From: Pseudomonas mandelii
GTDB lineage: Bacteria > Pseudomonadota > Gammaproteobacteria > Pseudomonadales > Pseudomonadaceae
Length of the DNA stretch: 64,000 nucleotides
Assembly (NCBI RefSeq): GCF_024138395.1
Contig: NZ_JAMYDU010000001.1
Span: 620,001-684,000 of the forward strand
Direction: 5' to 3'
Positions 19,335-27,587 of the stretch are shown piece after piece. Each line of letters begins with the position of its first letter. The first letter of the stretch is position 1. The translations under genes were made by a program, and so were the position numbers. The notes under the pieces were generated by a model. The model was not told where the DNA came from, did no database searches, and saw only the letters and a program-made list of their open reading frames with translations.

Positions 19335-19781
19335 ATGGACGAAGCCTCTATGAAGACATTGAGCGGTTTCAAGGCAGATGACAGTCGCCGCCCGTATGGC
19401 GCTGACCTGAAAAACAATCTCGCGTACCTCATCGTGCGCGCCTATGCGTCGGAGCTGATCTTTCCTCGCGTGCAGAAACCGCCGGTGCTGCTGGTGGAGC
19501 GCATCGGTGCCTTCCCCTCCTCCGGGGAGATCCGCCGTCACGTCAAGGAGGGTCCGGCGTTGCTGGCAAGCATCAGGCAGCGTTATGCCGCCGAAGCCCT
19601 CTACATTGACGAAAGCGATGGGCTGAACCTGGTCTTCGCCGATTGGCGTCTCAGCTTGAGTCTTCTGGAGGAAGGTGGCGTGATTTGCCTGAGCGTGGAA
19701 AGCCGCGGCGACAGCTCGCTCATGCAGCACAAAACCGCCGAACTGCTGGGGCAAATCGATGCTGGGAGGGAATTCGAATGA
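19335..19781 (+). CDS. Orphan phosphomannomutase C-terminal-like domain protein
   Basis: The 148-residue product resembles only the last part of ManB/CpsG-type phosphomannomutases: FPSSGEIRRHVKE, then YIDESDGLNLVFADWR, then LSVESRGDSSLMQHKTAELL. In the true enzymes the segment after ADWR carries the RTSNTEP phosphate-binding loop; here it reads LSLSLLEEGGV, so that function is lost, and the catalytic Ser and metal-binding domains are absent. It is probably not a mutase. Start may be ATG 19335 or 19350; neither has a strong ribosome binding site. It overlaps rfaH by four bases (ATGA), so translation is probably coupled. The reading frame is intact, which argues for a retained function rather than decay. 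Confidence 0.7.
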   Translation: MDEASMKTLSGFKADDSRRPYGADLKNNLAYLIVRAYASELIFPRVQKPPVLLVERIGAFPSSGEIRRHVKEGPALLASIRQRYAAEALYIDESDGLNLVFADWRLSLSLLEEGGVICLSVESRGDSSLMQHKTAELLGQIDAGREFE

Positions 19782-20284
19782 ACGCGATTGCAGAACACGC
19801 CGCCAAAGCCTGGTATCTGCTTCAGTGCAAACCCAAACAGGATGAGCGCGCCGAAGAGCATTTACAGCGCCAGGGCTACGCCTGTTTTCGCTCGACCTAT
19901 CGGCGTGAGCGTATGTTGCGCGGGCAGCGTCGAGTGATCAGTGAATCGCTATTTCCGGGCTATCTGTTTATTCAACTGAGCCTTCAGGACAGTTGGGGCC
20001 CGCTGCGCTCGACCCGTGGCGTTTCGCGTGTCGTCGGGTTCGGCGGTCAGCCATTGCCGATCCGCGACGCGCTGATCGACGAGCTCCAGGAACGGGACAG
20101 CCAGGCAATCGTGACCACGTTGTTGAGGCAGGGAGATACGGTGCGCATCACTGAAGGCCCGTTCTCCGATCTTGAGGCGGTGTTCCTCGCCATGGACGGC
20201 GAGGAACGGGTGCTGCTGATGATGAATTTCCTGCAGCGTGAACAGCACATCAGCCTGCCATTGGCAGGGGTTAACAAGATTTAA
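19778..20284 (+). CDS. rfaH: Transcription antitermination protein RfaH
   Basis: The 168-residue NusG paralogue starts AKAWYLLQCKPKQDERAEEHL and continues with RGQRRVISESLFPGYLFIQL and STRGVSRVVGFGG, closely following E. coli RfaH, including the residues before and after the NGN domain. The C-terminal KOW part has GDTVRITEGPFSDLEAVF and EERVLLMMNFLQREQHIS. It lacks the features of the general NusG. RfaH loads on RNA polymerase paused at ops sites and lets long surface-polymer operons be transcribed and translated. The ATG is preceded by GGGAGGG at seven bases. An exact ops element lies before wzx at 14918-14928. Confidence 0.94.
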   Translation: MNAIAEHAAKAWYLLQCKPKQDERAEEHLQRQGYACFRSTYRRERMLRGQRRVISESLFPGYLFIQLSLQDSWGPLRSTRGVSRVVGFGGQPLPIRDALIDELQERDSQAIVTTLLRQGDTVRITEGPFSDLEAVFLAMDGEERVLLMMNFLQREQHISLPLAGVNKI

Positions 20285-20340
20285 ATTTTGTAGGGGCGGG
20301 ATTGCCCTAATCTAGTCAGTTAGGCGAATAACCGCTTTTC

Positions 20341-20406
20341 GTAGGAGCCAGGCTTGCCGGCGAAGGCGATCTCAAGGACGCCTTCGCCGGCAAGCCTGGC
20401 TCCTAC
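20341..20406. repeat. REP-type inverted repeat between rfaH and uppP, likely bidirectional terminator
   Basis: Two arms of 27 bases (GTAGGAGCCAGGCTTGCCGG and onward through CGAAGGC) face each other around an 11-base spacer. The core resembles the Pseudomonas REP/REPIN families. It lies between the convergent rfaH and uppP genes, five bases from the uppP stop, so it can end transcription from both sides. Confidence 0.85.
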
Positions 20407-20411
20407 AAAAC

Positions 20412-21248
20412 CTATGCCCCCTCTGGCAGATGATTCCAGTCGATCCACCCCAAAAACCATGTCGCCAGGATGAGTAAACCGAACGCAATCCGGTACCAGG
20501 CAAACACCGCATAACTATGGTTGGCGATGAACTTGAGCAAACCGCGCACGGCAATCATCGCAAAGAGGAATGCGGCCACGAACCCCAAGGCAAACACCGG
20601 CAAGTCTGCGGCCTGGAACAGGTCGCGGTACTTATAGCCCGAGTACACCGCGGCCCCCACCATCGTCGGCATCGCCAGGAAGAATGAAAACTCGGTTGCC
20701 GTCTTGCGTGACAGGCCAAACAGCAACCCGCCGATAATCGTCGAACCCGAGCGAGAGGTGCCGGGGATCATCGCCAGGCACTGTGCGCAACCGACCTTCA
20801 AGGCATCGGTCCAGCGCATCTCGTCGACGTGATCGATAACCACCACATGCTCACGTTGTTCGGCCCACAACATGATGATGCCACCGATCACCAGCGCCAC
20901 GGCCACGGTGATCGGGTTGAAAAGATACTCATGGATTTTGTCGGCGAACATCACCCCCAGAACAACCGCCGGCAAAAAACCGATCAATAAATTCAGAGTG
21001 AAACGTTGCGCATTACGCTGAGTTGGCAAACCAGTAGTGATCTCCAGAATCTTGCGACGAAACTCCCAGACGACCGCCAGAATAGCCCCCAACTGAATGA
21101 TGATATTGAACGCCATGGCTCGCTCACCGCCGAAGTCGAGCAAGTCCGCGGCAATGATCTGGTGTCCCGTACTGGAGATGGGCAAAAACTCTGTGAGCCC
21201 TTCAACCAACCCTAGAATCGATACCTGCGTAGTGGTCCAGAAGTCCAT
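20412..21248 (-). CDS. uppP: Undecaprenyl-diphosphate phosphatase UppP (BacA)
   Basis: The 278-residue membrane protein has about eight helices and recycles the lipid carrier used for peptidoglycan and surface polymers. The two family signatures are present: [16 protein letters not shown] near residue 14 (catalytic Glu and Ser) and [15 protein letters not shown] near residue 160 (catalytic Arg). Length is usual. It supports the Wzx/Wzy pathway next door but is probably a separate transcription unit, ending at the REP repeat. Confidence 0.96.
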   Translation of the reverse strand: MDFWTTTQVSILGLVEGLTEFLPISSTGHQIIAADLLDFGGERAMAFNIIIQLGAILAVVWEFRRKILEITTGLPTQRNAQRFTLNLLIGFLPAVVLGVMFADKIHEYLFNPITVAVALVIGGIIMLWAEQREHVVVIDHVDEMRWTDALKVGCAQCLAMIPGTSRSGSTIIGGLLFGLSRKTATEFSFFLAMPTMVGAAVYSGYKYRDLFQAADLPVFALGFVAAFLFAMIAVRGLLKFIANHSYAVFAWYRIAFGLLILATWFLGWIDWNHLPEGA

Positions 21249-21584
21249 TAATCCCCCGTTAAACCCTCTCGGCTGAAAGGTCTGTTGATGATGCCGAGCA
21301 TTTGATCCTGGTCGCGATTAAACCCTGTCGGACCAGCGGAGGATTAAAGCGCACTCTCTGCCTGCTTGAGCTAAACGTTATAAAACGTCCATGTAGGAGC
21401 GCCGGGTCCGCTCTCCTGAAAATGCCCTCCGCCCCGAGGACGTCTGAGAATGAAATTCTTTTGCAGGACGAGTACTTATGCATCGCGAATTTATGGATGC
21501 CACTCATCGTCGGATCGTTGACGTTTCGGCTTTGGGCGCGCGCAATGTCCTACCCGAAAATGATCGCCCAAGAGAAAACTCGAC
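21249..21584. other. Intergenic region between uppP and a small hypothetical gene
   Basis: The 336 bases should carry the uppP promoter (minus) and that of the small gene at 21585 (plus). A short reading frame from ATG 21478 runs into the next gene in another frame and has no recognisable product; I do not call it a gene. Confidence 0.5.
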
Positions 21585-22001
21585 ATGGCAAAGATCACTG
21601 TACTCGCCGGTGACTTCCCGCAGTGCGACGGGGAATACCACCTTGGAACCATCACCCTCAAAACGTCCCTCAAACCCCGGCTTGGAAAAAGCTTTCCGGT
21701 CTCGGAATTTAAAGATCTAACCATTCAGAACACTGATTCGAACAAGAATATAAAGACCGCCATAGGCCTGGGCCTCGCGGGCGCCATGTTGCTCGGTCCC
21801 GTCGGAGCCATCGCCGGCTATCTGCTTGCAGGAAAGAACATCGAGGTGACCTTTATGGCCACCTTGAAGGACGGCGGAAAGCTGCTCGCGGCAACTGATA
21901 GTGACACCTACCGGGATATCTCGGCACGCGCCCTGAAAAAATCCGCAGCCGGCCGCCGAGCCGCCCTTTCCAGCTCACTCAATAACGGATCCTTTCACTG
22001 A
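21585..22001 (+). CDS. Hypothetical protein with glycine-rich hydrophobic segment
   Basis: A 138-residue protein I do not recognise. The first 60 residues look like a small beta domain (MAKITVLAGDFPQCDGEYHL). Residues about 61-85 form a Gly/Ala-rich hydrophobic stretch, IGLGLAGAMLLGPVGAIAGY, able to cross or insert in a membrane. The rest is polar and ends in a basic, Ser-rich tail. Such an arrangement is seen in many small uncharacterised proteins with a PH-like N-terminal part, but I cannot name a family. Its stop overlaps the 3' end of the convergent universal-stress gene by seven bases. The frame and codon use look genuine. Confidence 0.65.
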   Translation: MAKITVLAGDFPQCDGEYHLGTITLKTSLKPRLGKSFPVSEFKDLTIQNTDSNKNIKTAIGLGLAGAMLLGPVGAIAGYLLAGKNIEVTFMATLKDGGKLLAATDSDTYRDISARALKKSAAGRRAALSSSLNNGSFH

Positions 22002-22897
22002 TTCGCTTGCCCGGCGACTGCGAGAATGTTGCAGGGCACCCGATACAGAACATGCTCCGTGGTACTGCCCACCCATTTCTCCAGCCCCTTGCGATGCGCA
22101 TTGCCCATGACGATCACGTCGGCCCGGTGATGCGCTGCAAAGTCGGCCAGTGCTTTGCCTGGCGGCCCTGCAACGAAGTGTTGCCGTTCGGTGGGCACGC
22201 CGTAGTGATCGGCCAATGCGATGAATGACTTATGCAAAGACTTGCGCACGTCGCTGTTGAAGCCGGGCATCGTCACTGCACCCGCGCCCGCATCGGATAT
22301 ATGCGTCTGCGATAGATCGTAGGCATACAGCAGATGCATTTCCGCATTGCATTGCATTGCCAATTCGTTCGCAGCCTGGATGATCAGGTCGTTGATTCCA
22401 GTGATCTGAGTCTCTGGATGCGACGGATCGACGGCCGCCACGATCACGCGCGGAAGTGGGCAACTGACTTCGCTGACCAGATGGACAGGCACCGGACATT
22501 CACGCAGCAGATGCCAATCCAGCGGCGTGATGAAAACGCGTTTGAGCGCTGACTCATGCTGCACGTCCTTGATCACCAGATCCGCCTGCGTTGTAGTCAC
22601 GTGTTGAAGGATCTCTTGCAGCGCGTCGCGTGTGAAAAGTACCTCGGTACTCAGGTTGATCCCGCGCCCACGGATCAGATCGGCTTCATCCTTGAGCCAT
22701 TTTTCGTTCTCTTGCTGACAAGCCTCACGAAACCGCGCACTGGCGTGGATCAAACCCAGGATGTTGAAATCTTCGATGAACACCGTGATATGCAGCGCTG
22801 CACCCGTGGCCTCGGCAAGGGCGACGGCCCGCTGCAGCGCCGGCGTGTGACGCATGGTGGGGCCGGCTATTAGAAAGAGTCGTTGATATTGGCTCAT
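21995..22897 (-). CDS. Tandem universal stress protein (UspA family)
   Basis: The 300-residue cytoplasmic protein has two Usp domains (about 1-145 and 150-295). The first opens YQRLFLIAGPTMRHTPALQ and the second PRVIVAAVDPSHPETQITG. The second ends with VIVMGNAHRKGLEKWVGSTT, a near match to the ATP-binding G-2x-G-9x-G(S/T) pattern, followed by EHVLYRVPCNILAV. The first domain lacks a clear version of that motif. ATG 22897 is chosen because GGAGG lies six bases before it; an in-frame start at 22957 has no such site. Expected role is survival under stress; the trigger is unknown. Confidence 0.9.
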   Translation of the reverse strand: MSQYQRLFLIAGPTMRHTPALQRAVALAEATGAALHITVFIEDFNILGLIHASARFREACQQENEKWLKDEADLIRGRGINLSTEVLFTRDALQEILQHVTTTQADLVIKDVQHESALKRVFITPLDWHLLRECPVPVHLVSEVSCPLPRVIVAAVDPSHPETQITGINDLIIQAANELAMQCNAEMHLLYAYDLSQTHISDAGAGAVTMPGFNSDVRKSLHKSFIALADHYGVPTERQHFVAGPPGKALADFAAHHRADVIVMGNAHRKGLEKWVGSTTEHVLYRVPCNILAVAGQANQ

Positions 22898-23099
22898 GTC
22901 ACACCTCCGAACGTTCTGGGATATCTGCTCGCTCCCCCAGCCTCTTGTCTGTCGCACCGCCAGCGATCTGCTATCGCCTCAATGACCCGGATCGACACAA
23001 TCAATATACGCCTGGATCCAACTAACCCGCCAAGAGGTGGATCATCGTACCCACTACGATGAACCCCACCTCGGCAGCCAATTGATTGATGACGCAAAA

Positions 23100-23765
23100 T
23101 TACTTCTTCGCATACTTCGCGCCATGCGGATCGTTAAGCTTTACCTGCATCAGGTCCCACTCACGCTGAATAGTCGCGTAAGGGATAAAGATGCTGATCC
23201 GCTCAGCGCCCTTTAACCCGGGATGGAAACTCACATCATTAAGCGTAGTGGAGAAAAAGCCGACATTGATACCGACAATGCTGCCGTCATTGCCTATGAC
23301 GGGGCCACCCGACATCCCTTTTATCATTGGGGCATCGTGGATGGCATAACGCTCACCGCTGCCTTCATCGCTATTGATGAAAGGTGCCGGGTACACTTTG
23401 CCTTGCCCACTGACGGTCGTCATGTAGGGGCTCGCCCCCACGGCAGTGATGTGTTCACCCACACGCGGTGCGCGCCAGGACGGGTAGCGGCCGTCGGCCT
23501 TGTGCTGGATGAAGACGAGGTCGCAGCCGGTGCTGCAGCTGTATTTCACGTTGCGAATGAGGGGTGTGTGGCGGGTGGTGACGGCATAGTCTTCGTTCCA
23601 TTGCACGGCCGAGGCCATGTACAGATAAGGCAAGGGAAAGCCCGAGAAGACGGAAAAATATGAATCATTGGCAGGCCCCGACAAATCGGGTTTTACCATA
23701 CCGTTGCATCCTGCAATACCAGCTCCTATTAAAAAGTAGGTCATGATTTTAATCATGATTATCAC
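23100..23765 (-). CDS. Trypsin-fold serine protease-like lipoprotein
   Basis: The 221-residue protein has a short lipoprotein signal ending in lipobox IAGC (Cys20). The mature part follows the chymotrypsin-like order His-Asp-Ser: His66 in YAVTTRHTPL, Asp82 in CDLVFIQ and Ser152 in MIKGMSGGPVIGNDG, the last being the oxyanion/nucleophile motif. Cys77 and Cys81 flank a possible disulfide. This suggests a membrane-anchored periplasmic or surface protease with an intact triad. It is a single gene; the 276 bases upstream (23766-24041) are unusually AT-rich and hold no other gene, which hints at horizontal origin. Substrate unknown. Confidence 0.8.
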   Translation of the reverse strand: MIIMIKIMTYFLIGAGIAGCNGMVKPDLSGPANDSYFSVFSGFPLPYLYMASAVQWNEDYAVTTRHTPLIRNVKYSCSTGCDLVFIQHKADGRYPSWRAPRVGEHITAVGASPYMTTVSGQGKVYPAPFINSDEGSGERYAIHDAPMIKGMSGGPVIGNDGSIVGINVGFFSTTLNDVSFHPGLKGAERISIFIPYATIQREWDLMQVKLNDPHGAKYAKK

Positions 23766-24041
23766 CGACTTATAAGGAGGATTTAATTTTTTGTTGTGCG
23801 AATCGCTTAGTTGTCAGTTTTTTGTAGTTTTTCCTCGCAGCCTGATCCGGTGCGTTTATTTATGGCTGAGATTGTAATAAATGCGTATGAATGAATTGTG
23901 CTAGGACTAATTGCTTTTCGATCCATGCAACAAACTGCAAATATTTGACGCCTGAAAAATGGCAAACCACAAGTAAGAAAAATAGTAATGAAAGTTACAC
24001 ACTTCGAGTAAAGCCAGTGAAACAGCCGCCGAAAGCGCAAT

Positions 24042-25265
24042 TTAACTCACTTCGGCATGCCTCGGTAACCCCACAGAAATCAATGCCGCGAAAATAACAA
24101 ATGCGCTGGAGATCCATAAACACGCCCCCAGCCCGAAAGCCTGATAAACCCAGCCCGAGAGCACGGTGCCGATTAGCCGTCCCATGGCGTTGGACATGTA
24201 GTAAAAACCCACGTCCAGTGACACGCCGTCTTCCTTGGCATAGGACACGATCAAGTAGCTGTGCAGCGAGGAATTCACCGCGAACAGCGCACCAAAGACC
24301 ATCAAGCCGCCTAACAGCACCCCTTGTTGCGATAACCCGGTGTTCAGGCCAAGAGCGATTGCCGCGGGCAGGCCTGCCAGGGCAAGCGCCCACAGAAAGG
24401 CAGCGCGGCCATCAGGAACATGCCCCCGTTGCTTGCCGGTGATGCGCGGCGCGAACGATTGCACGATGCCGTAGCCGATCACCCAGGTCGCGAGGAATCC
24501 ACCCACCTTCCAGAAGTCCCAGCCAAAAACGCTGCTCAAGTACACCGGCAACGCCACGACGAACCAGACATCGCGGGCGCCGAACAGAAACATTCGGGCC
24601 GCTGACAGAATGTTGATCGCCCGGCTTTTGGACAGAATGTCGCGAAATCTGGGCTTGGCTTTCGCCTTGCCCAGATCCTTTTTCAACAGAATCAAGCTGC
24701 TGACCCAGATCAGCGCCAGCACACCCGCCATGGCCAGCAATGCTCCTTTAAACCCAATCAGGGCGAGCAATGCCCCGCCGAGAAAGAAACCGACACCCTT
24801 GAGTGCATTCTTCGAGCCGGTGAGGATGGCTATCCATTGATACAGCGTGCCCTGCTGCCCGTCGGGCACTAACAGCTTGATCGAGCTTTTGGCGCTCATC
24901 TTGTTCAGGTCTTTGGCAATCCCCGACAACGCCTGCGCGCTCATCACCCAAGGAATCGTCAGCCAGGCCACGGGCACCGTCAGCATCAGCAGCGCCGCAA
25001 CCTGTATCCCCAGCCCGATGTTCATGGTCCGGTTCAGGCCCAGTCGGGCGCCGAGATAACCGCCCACCAGGTTAGTGATCACGCCAAAGAGTTCGTAGAA
25101 CAAAAACAACGCCGCGATTTGCAGCGGGCTGTAGCCCAACGCGTGAAAGTGCAGCACCACCAACATGCGCAAAGCACCATCGGTGAGGGTGAAGGCCCAG
25201 TAATTGCCCGTTACGAGCAGGTATTGCCGCACTTGAGGAGCAAGGGCTGACAACGCTTTCATCAC
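24042..25265 (-). CDS. arsJ: Organoarsenical efflux MFS transporter ArsJ
   Basis: A 407-residue membrane protein with about 12 helices. The N-terminal GNYWAFTLTDGALRMLVVLHFHALGYSP and the internal NKMSAKSSIKLLVPDGQQGTLYQWIAI region are characteristic of ArsJ. ArsJ exports 1-arseno-3-phosphoglycerate, the product of the GAPDH encoded six bases upstream, and so removes arsenate. Start is ATG 25265 or 25262. It is the last gene of the arsR-arsH-GAPDH-arsJ operon. Confidence 0.94.
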   Translation of the reverse strand: MMKALSALAPQVRQYLLVTGNYWAFTLTDGALRMLVVLHFHALGYSPLQIAALFLFYELFGVITNLVGGYLGARLGLNRTMNIGLGIQVAALLMLTVPVAWLTIPWVMSAQALSGIAKDLNKMSAKSSIKLLVPDGQQGTLYQWIAILTGSKNALKGVGFFLGGALLALIGFKGALLAMAGVLALIWVSSLILLKKDLGKAKAKPRFRDILSKSRAINILSAARMFLFGARDVWFVVALPVYLSSVFGWDFWKVGGFLATWVIGYGIVQSFAPRITGKQRGHVPDGRAAFLWALALAGLPAAIALGLNTGLSQQGVLLGGLMVFGALFAVNSSLHSYLIVSYAKEDGVSLDVGFYYMSNAMGRLIGTVLSGWVYQAFGLGACLWISSAFVIFAALISVGLPRHAEVS

Positions 25266-25271
25266 CGCTCC

Positions 25272-26276
25272 TTAAACGGCCAGGCCGACCATTCTGGCCA
25301 GTTCGACGGTGCGGTTTGCGTAACCCCATTCATTGTCGTACCAGGCATAGAGTTTGACCTGGGTGCCGTTGATGACCATGGTCGACAGCGCATCGATGAT
25401 CGATGAGCGCGGATCGGTGCGGTAGTCGATGGACACCAGTGGACGCTCCTCGAAACCGAGGATGTCTTTCAGTTCGTTCTCGGAGGCGTCCTTGAGGAAC
25501 TGATTCACTTCTTCGACAGTGGTGACGCGTTCGACTTCAAAGACACAGTCGGTCAGCGAAGCGTTGGCCAACGGTACGCGCACGGCGTGGCCATTCAGAC
25601 GCCCGCGCAGTTCCGGGAAGATTTCGGCAATCGCGGTGGCCGAACCGGTGCTGGTCGGGATCAGACTCATACCCGACGCACGGGCACGGCGCAGATCCTT
25701 GTGCGGTTGATCAAGGATGCTTTGAGTGTTGGTCAGGTCGTGGATGGTGGTGATCGAACCGTGGCGAATGCCCAGCTTTTCATGAATCACTTTGACCACT
25801 GGCGCGAGGCAATTGGTGGTGCATGACGCGGCGGTGACGATGCGATGTTCCGTCGGATTGAACAGCTGATGATTGACGCCCATGACGATGTTCAGCGCGC
25901 CCTTTTCCTTCACCGGAGCGCTGACCACCACGCGCTTCACACCTTGGTCGAGGTAAGCCTGAAGCACCGCGACGGTCTTCATTTTGCCGCTGGCTTCAAT
26001 CACCAGATCGCAGCCCGACCAATCGGTGTCGGCAATTGCCTTGTTGGCCGTTACCTTGATTCGTTTGCCGTCGATGACAATGCTGTCGCCTTCGGAGTCG
26101 GCCTGCTCATTCCAACGGCCATGCACCGAGTCGAAGTTCAGCAGGTGCGCATGGGTCGCCGCGTCGCCTGCCGGATCGTTGATCTGCACGAACTCGAATT
26201 CTGGCCAGCTCCAGGCTGCGCGCAGAGCGAGGCGACCGATGCGGCCAAAACCATTGATGCCCACTTTGATAGTCAT
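25272..26276 (-). CDS. ArsJ-associated glyceraldehyde-3-phosphate dehydrogenase
   Basis: The 334-residue enzyme starts [20 protein letters not shown] with the NAD-binding motif, has the catalytic Cys152 in the [10 protein letters not shown] block, and ends [19 protein letters not shown]. In this gene context the enzyme uses arsenate in place of phosphate and makes 1-arseno-3-phosphoglycerate for ArsJ to export. ATG 26276 with GGGG eight bases upstream is preferred over an in-frame start at 26291 that overlaps arsH. It is a dedicated paralogue, not necessarily the glycolytic GAPDH. Confidence 0.95.
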   Translation of the reverse strand: MTIKVGINGFGRIGRLALRAAWSWPEFEFVQINDPAGDAATHAHLLNFDSVHGRWNEQADSEGDSIVIDGKRIKVTANKAIADTDWSGCDLVIEASGKMKTVAVLQAYLDQGVKRVVVSAPVKEKGALNIVMGVNHQLFNPTEHRIVTAASCTTNCLAPVVKVIHEKLGIRHGSITTIHDLTNTQSILDQPHKDLRRARASGMSLIPTSTGSATAIAEIFPELRGRLNGHAVRVPLANASLTDCVFEVERVTTVEEVNQFLKDASENELKDILGFEERPLVSIDYRTDPRSSIIDALSTMVINGTQVKLYAWYDNEWGYANRTVELARMVGLAV

Positions 26277-26287
26277 GTTTTCCCCCT

Positions 26288-27004
26288 TCAAATGGAGCGC
26301 TGATTGACACGTTTCATGAGCTCTTGCGCCGATTCCTTGCGCTCGGAATATCGATCGACCAGATAGTCCTGACGGTCGCGCAACAGCAGCGTGAATTTCA
26401 CCAGTTCTTCCATCACATCCACGACACGGTCGTAGAACGGCGAAGGTTTCATCCGGCCGTTATCGTCGAATTCCATATAAGCCTTCGGCACGGAGGATTG
26501 GTTGGGAATGGTGAACATGCGCATCCAGCGCCCCAGCACCCGCAGCTGATTGACGACGTTGAACGACTGCGAGCCACCGCACACCTGCATGACGGCGAGG
26601 GTCTTGCCCTGAGTCGGGCGTACGGCGCCCATCGCGAGCGGCACCCAGTCGATCTGCGCCTTGAAGACCGCGCTCATCGAACCGTGACGCTCGGGTGAAC
26701 ACCAGACCTGCCCTTCCGACCACATCATCAATTCGCGCAGTTCCTGCACTCGTGGGTGATCGTCGCCGGCATCGTCAGGCAGCGGCAAACCAGACGGATT
26801 GAAAACCCGCGTCTCGGCGCCGAAATGCTGTAGCAATCGGGCGGCCTCCTCGACCAGTAAGCGACTGAAGGAACGCTCACGGGTCGATCCGTACAGCAGC
26901 AAAATGCGTGGCTTGTGACTGGAGGTTTTGTCGATGCCGAGTTTGTCGGTCGACGGGAAATCAACCAGTTCGGTATCGAGTTGGGGCATGTGGTCATCGT
27001 GCAT
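26288..27004 (-). CDS. arsH: Arsenical resistance protein ArsH (NADPH-dependent FMN reductase)
   Basis: The flavoprotein has about 238 residues. Flavodoxin-like motifs are [16 protein letters not shown] near the N-terminus, [20 protein letters not shown], and [17 protein letters not shown], all typical of ArsH, which oxidises trivalent (methyl)arsenicals to less toxic pentavalent forms. The ATG at 27004 has AGGA eight bases upstream; longer in-frame starts at 27010 and 27040 exist, the latter overlapping arsR. It is the second gene of the operon. Confidence 0.95.
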   Translation of the reverse strand: MHDDHMPQLDTELVDFPSTDKLGIDKTSSHKPRILLLYGSTRERSFSRLLVEEAARLLQHFGAETRVFNPSGLPLPDDAGDDHPRVQELRELMMWSEGQVWCSPERHGSMSAVFKAQIDWVPLAMGAVRPTQGKTLAVMQVCGGSQSFNVVNQLRVLGRWMRMFTIPNQSSVPKAYMEFDDNGRMKPSPFYDRVVDVMEELVKFTLLLRDRQDYLVDRYSERKESAQELMKRVNQRSI

Positions 27005-27036
27005 GGTCATTGTCCTGCGCAAGAACGTTCCTGGAA

Positions 27037-27402
27037 TCATCGAACCGGACAGCAGGCCGCTGCCCGTTCGGGACGGTCACCCATGTCTTCAAGGCGTTTG
27101 GCATCCGGGCTCAACCAGTGCCCGTTGGCTTCGAGCACCACGGTCAGCACCTGATGCACCCAGCCCGGCAGATCCGGATGCAGTCGGTAATAAACCCATT
27201 GACCCTGCCGACGGTCCGAGAGCAAACCGCACGTACGCAACTGCGCCAAGTGCCTGGAGACTTTGGGCTGGCTCTCATTCAACGCACAGGTCAACTCGCA
27301 CACACACAGCTCTCCCTCACGGGCGATGAGCAGCATCATGCGGACGCGGTTGTCGTCAGCCAGGCATTTGAAAACAGTGGTCGGCGTCAGTTGGTCAGCC
27401 AT
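27037..27402 (-). CDS. arsR: ArsR-family arsenite-responsive repressor
   Basis: The 121-residue winged-helix protein starts [20 protein letters not shown]. The metal-sensing pair is seen in [19 protein letters not shown] at the start of the recognition region (Cys-x-Cys plus nearby Cys), followed by [25 protein letters not shown] Cys-Cys pair occurs close to the C-terminus (AAACCPVR). It should repress its own operon until As(III) binds. ATG 27402 is chosen; an upstream extension to 27483 would run through the operator region. Confidence 0.94.
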   Translation of the reverse strand: MADQLTPTTVFKCLADDNRVRMMLLIAREGELCVCELTCALNESQPKVSRHLAQLRTCGLLSDRRQGQWVYYRLHPDLPGWVHQVLTVVLEANGHWLSPDAKRLEDMGDRPERAAACCPVR

Positions 27403-27458
27403 CGGGTTTCTCTGCGTTGAATGTTCACGTATCAAAGGTGAATACCGGCATATGCGTT

Positions 27459-27468
27459 TATTCGAATA
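27459..27468. promoter_or_regulatory. Candidate ArsR operator palindrome
   Basis: TATTCGAATA is a perfect 10-base palindrome 57 bases upstream of the arsR ATG, inside a wider imperfect inverted repeat in the arsR/TonB-receptor divergent region. Position fits autoregulation of the ars operon. Only a palindrome is seen; binding is inferred. Confidence 0.4.
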
Positions 27469-27544
27469 TACGGTTTTCCGCATGTACGGGTCAACGGCAA
27501 ATGTGTCGACTCCGCATGTGAATGATATTTATTTACTTACAAAA

Positions 27545-27563
27545 GGTAATCGTTATCATTAGC
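27545..27563. promoter_or_regulatory. Fur box upstream of TonB-dependent receptor
   Basis: Read on the minus strand this 19-base stretch (GCTAATGATAACGATTACC) matches the Fur consensus at 15 of 19 positions. It ends 24 bases before the ATG of the TonB-dependent receptor, so the receptor is probably iron-repressed. Confidence 0.8.
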
Positions 27564-27587
27564 GCAATAATTAATAAAAAGGAGCTC

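Noticed and set aside
20341..20406. Palindromic repeats considered as CRISPR units
   Set aside because: They are isolated inverted pairs with variable spacers in single intergenic sites, the REP/REPIN pattern, not direct repeats with regular spacers.
21478..21720. 80-codon plus-strand frame overlapping the hypothetical gene at 21585
   Set aside because: Its second half is only an alternative frame of the next gene and the first half has no known motif.
22898..23099. Short minus-strand frame between the stress protein and protease genes
   Set aside because: No ribosome binding site, no recognisable product, and it overlaps the 5' region of the stress gene.
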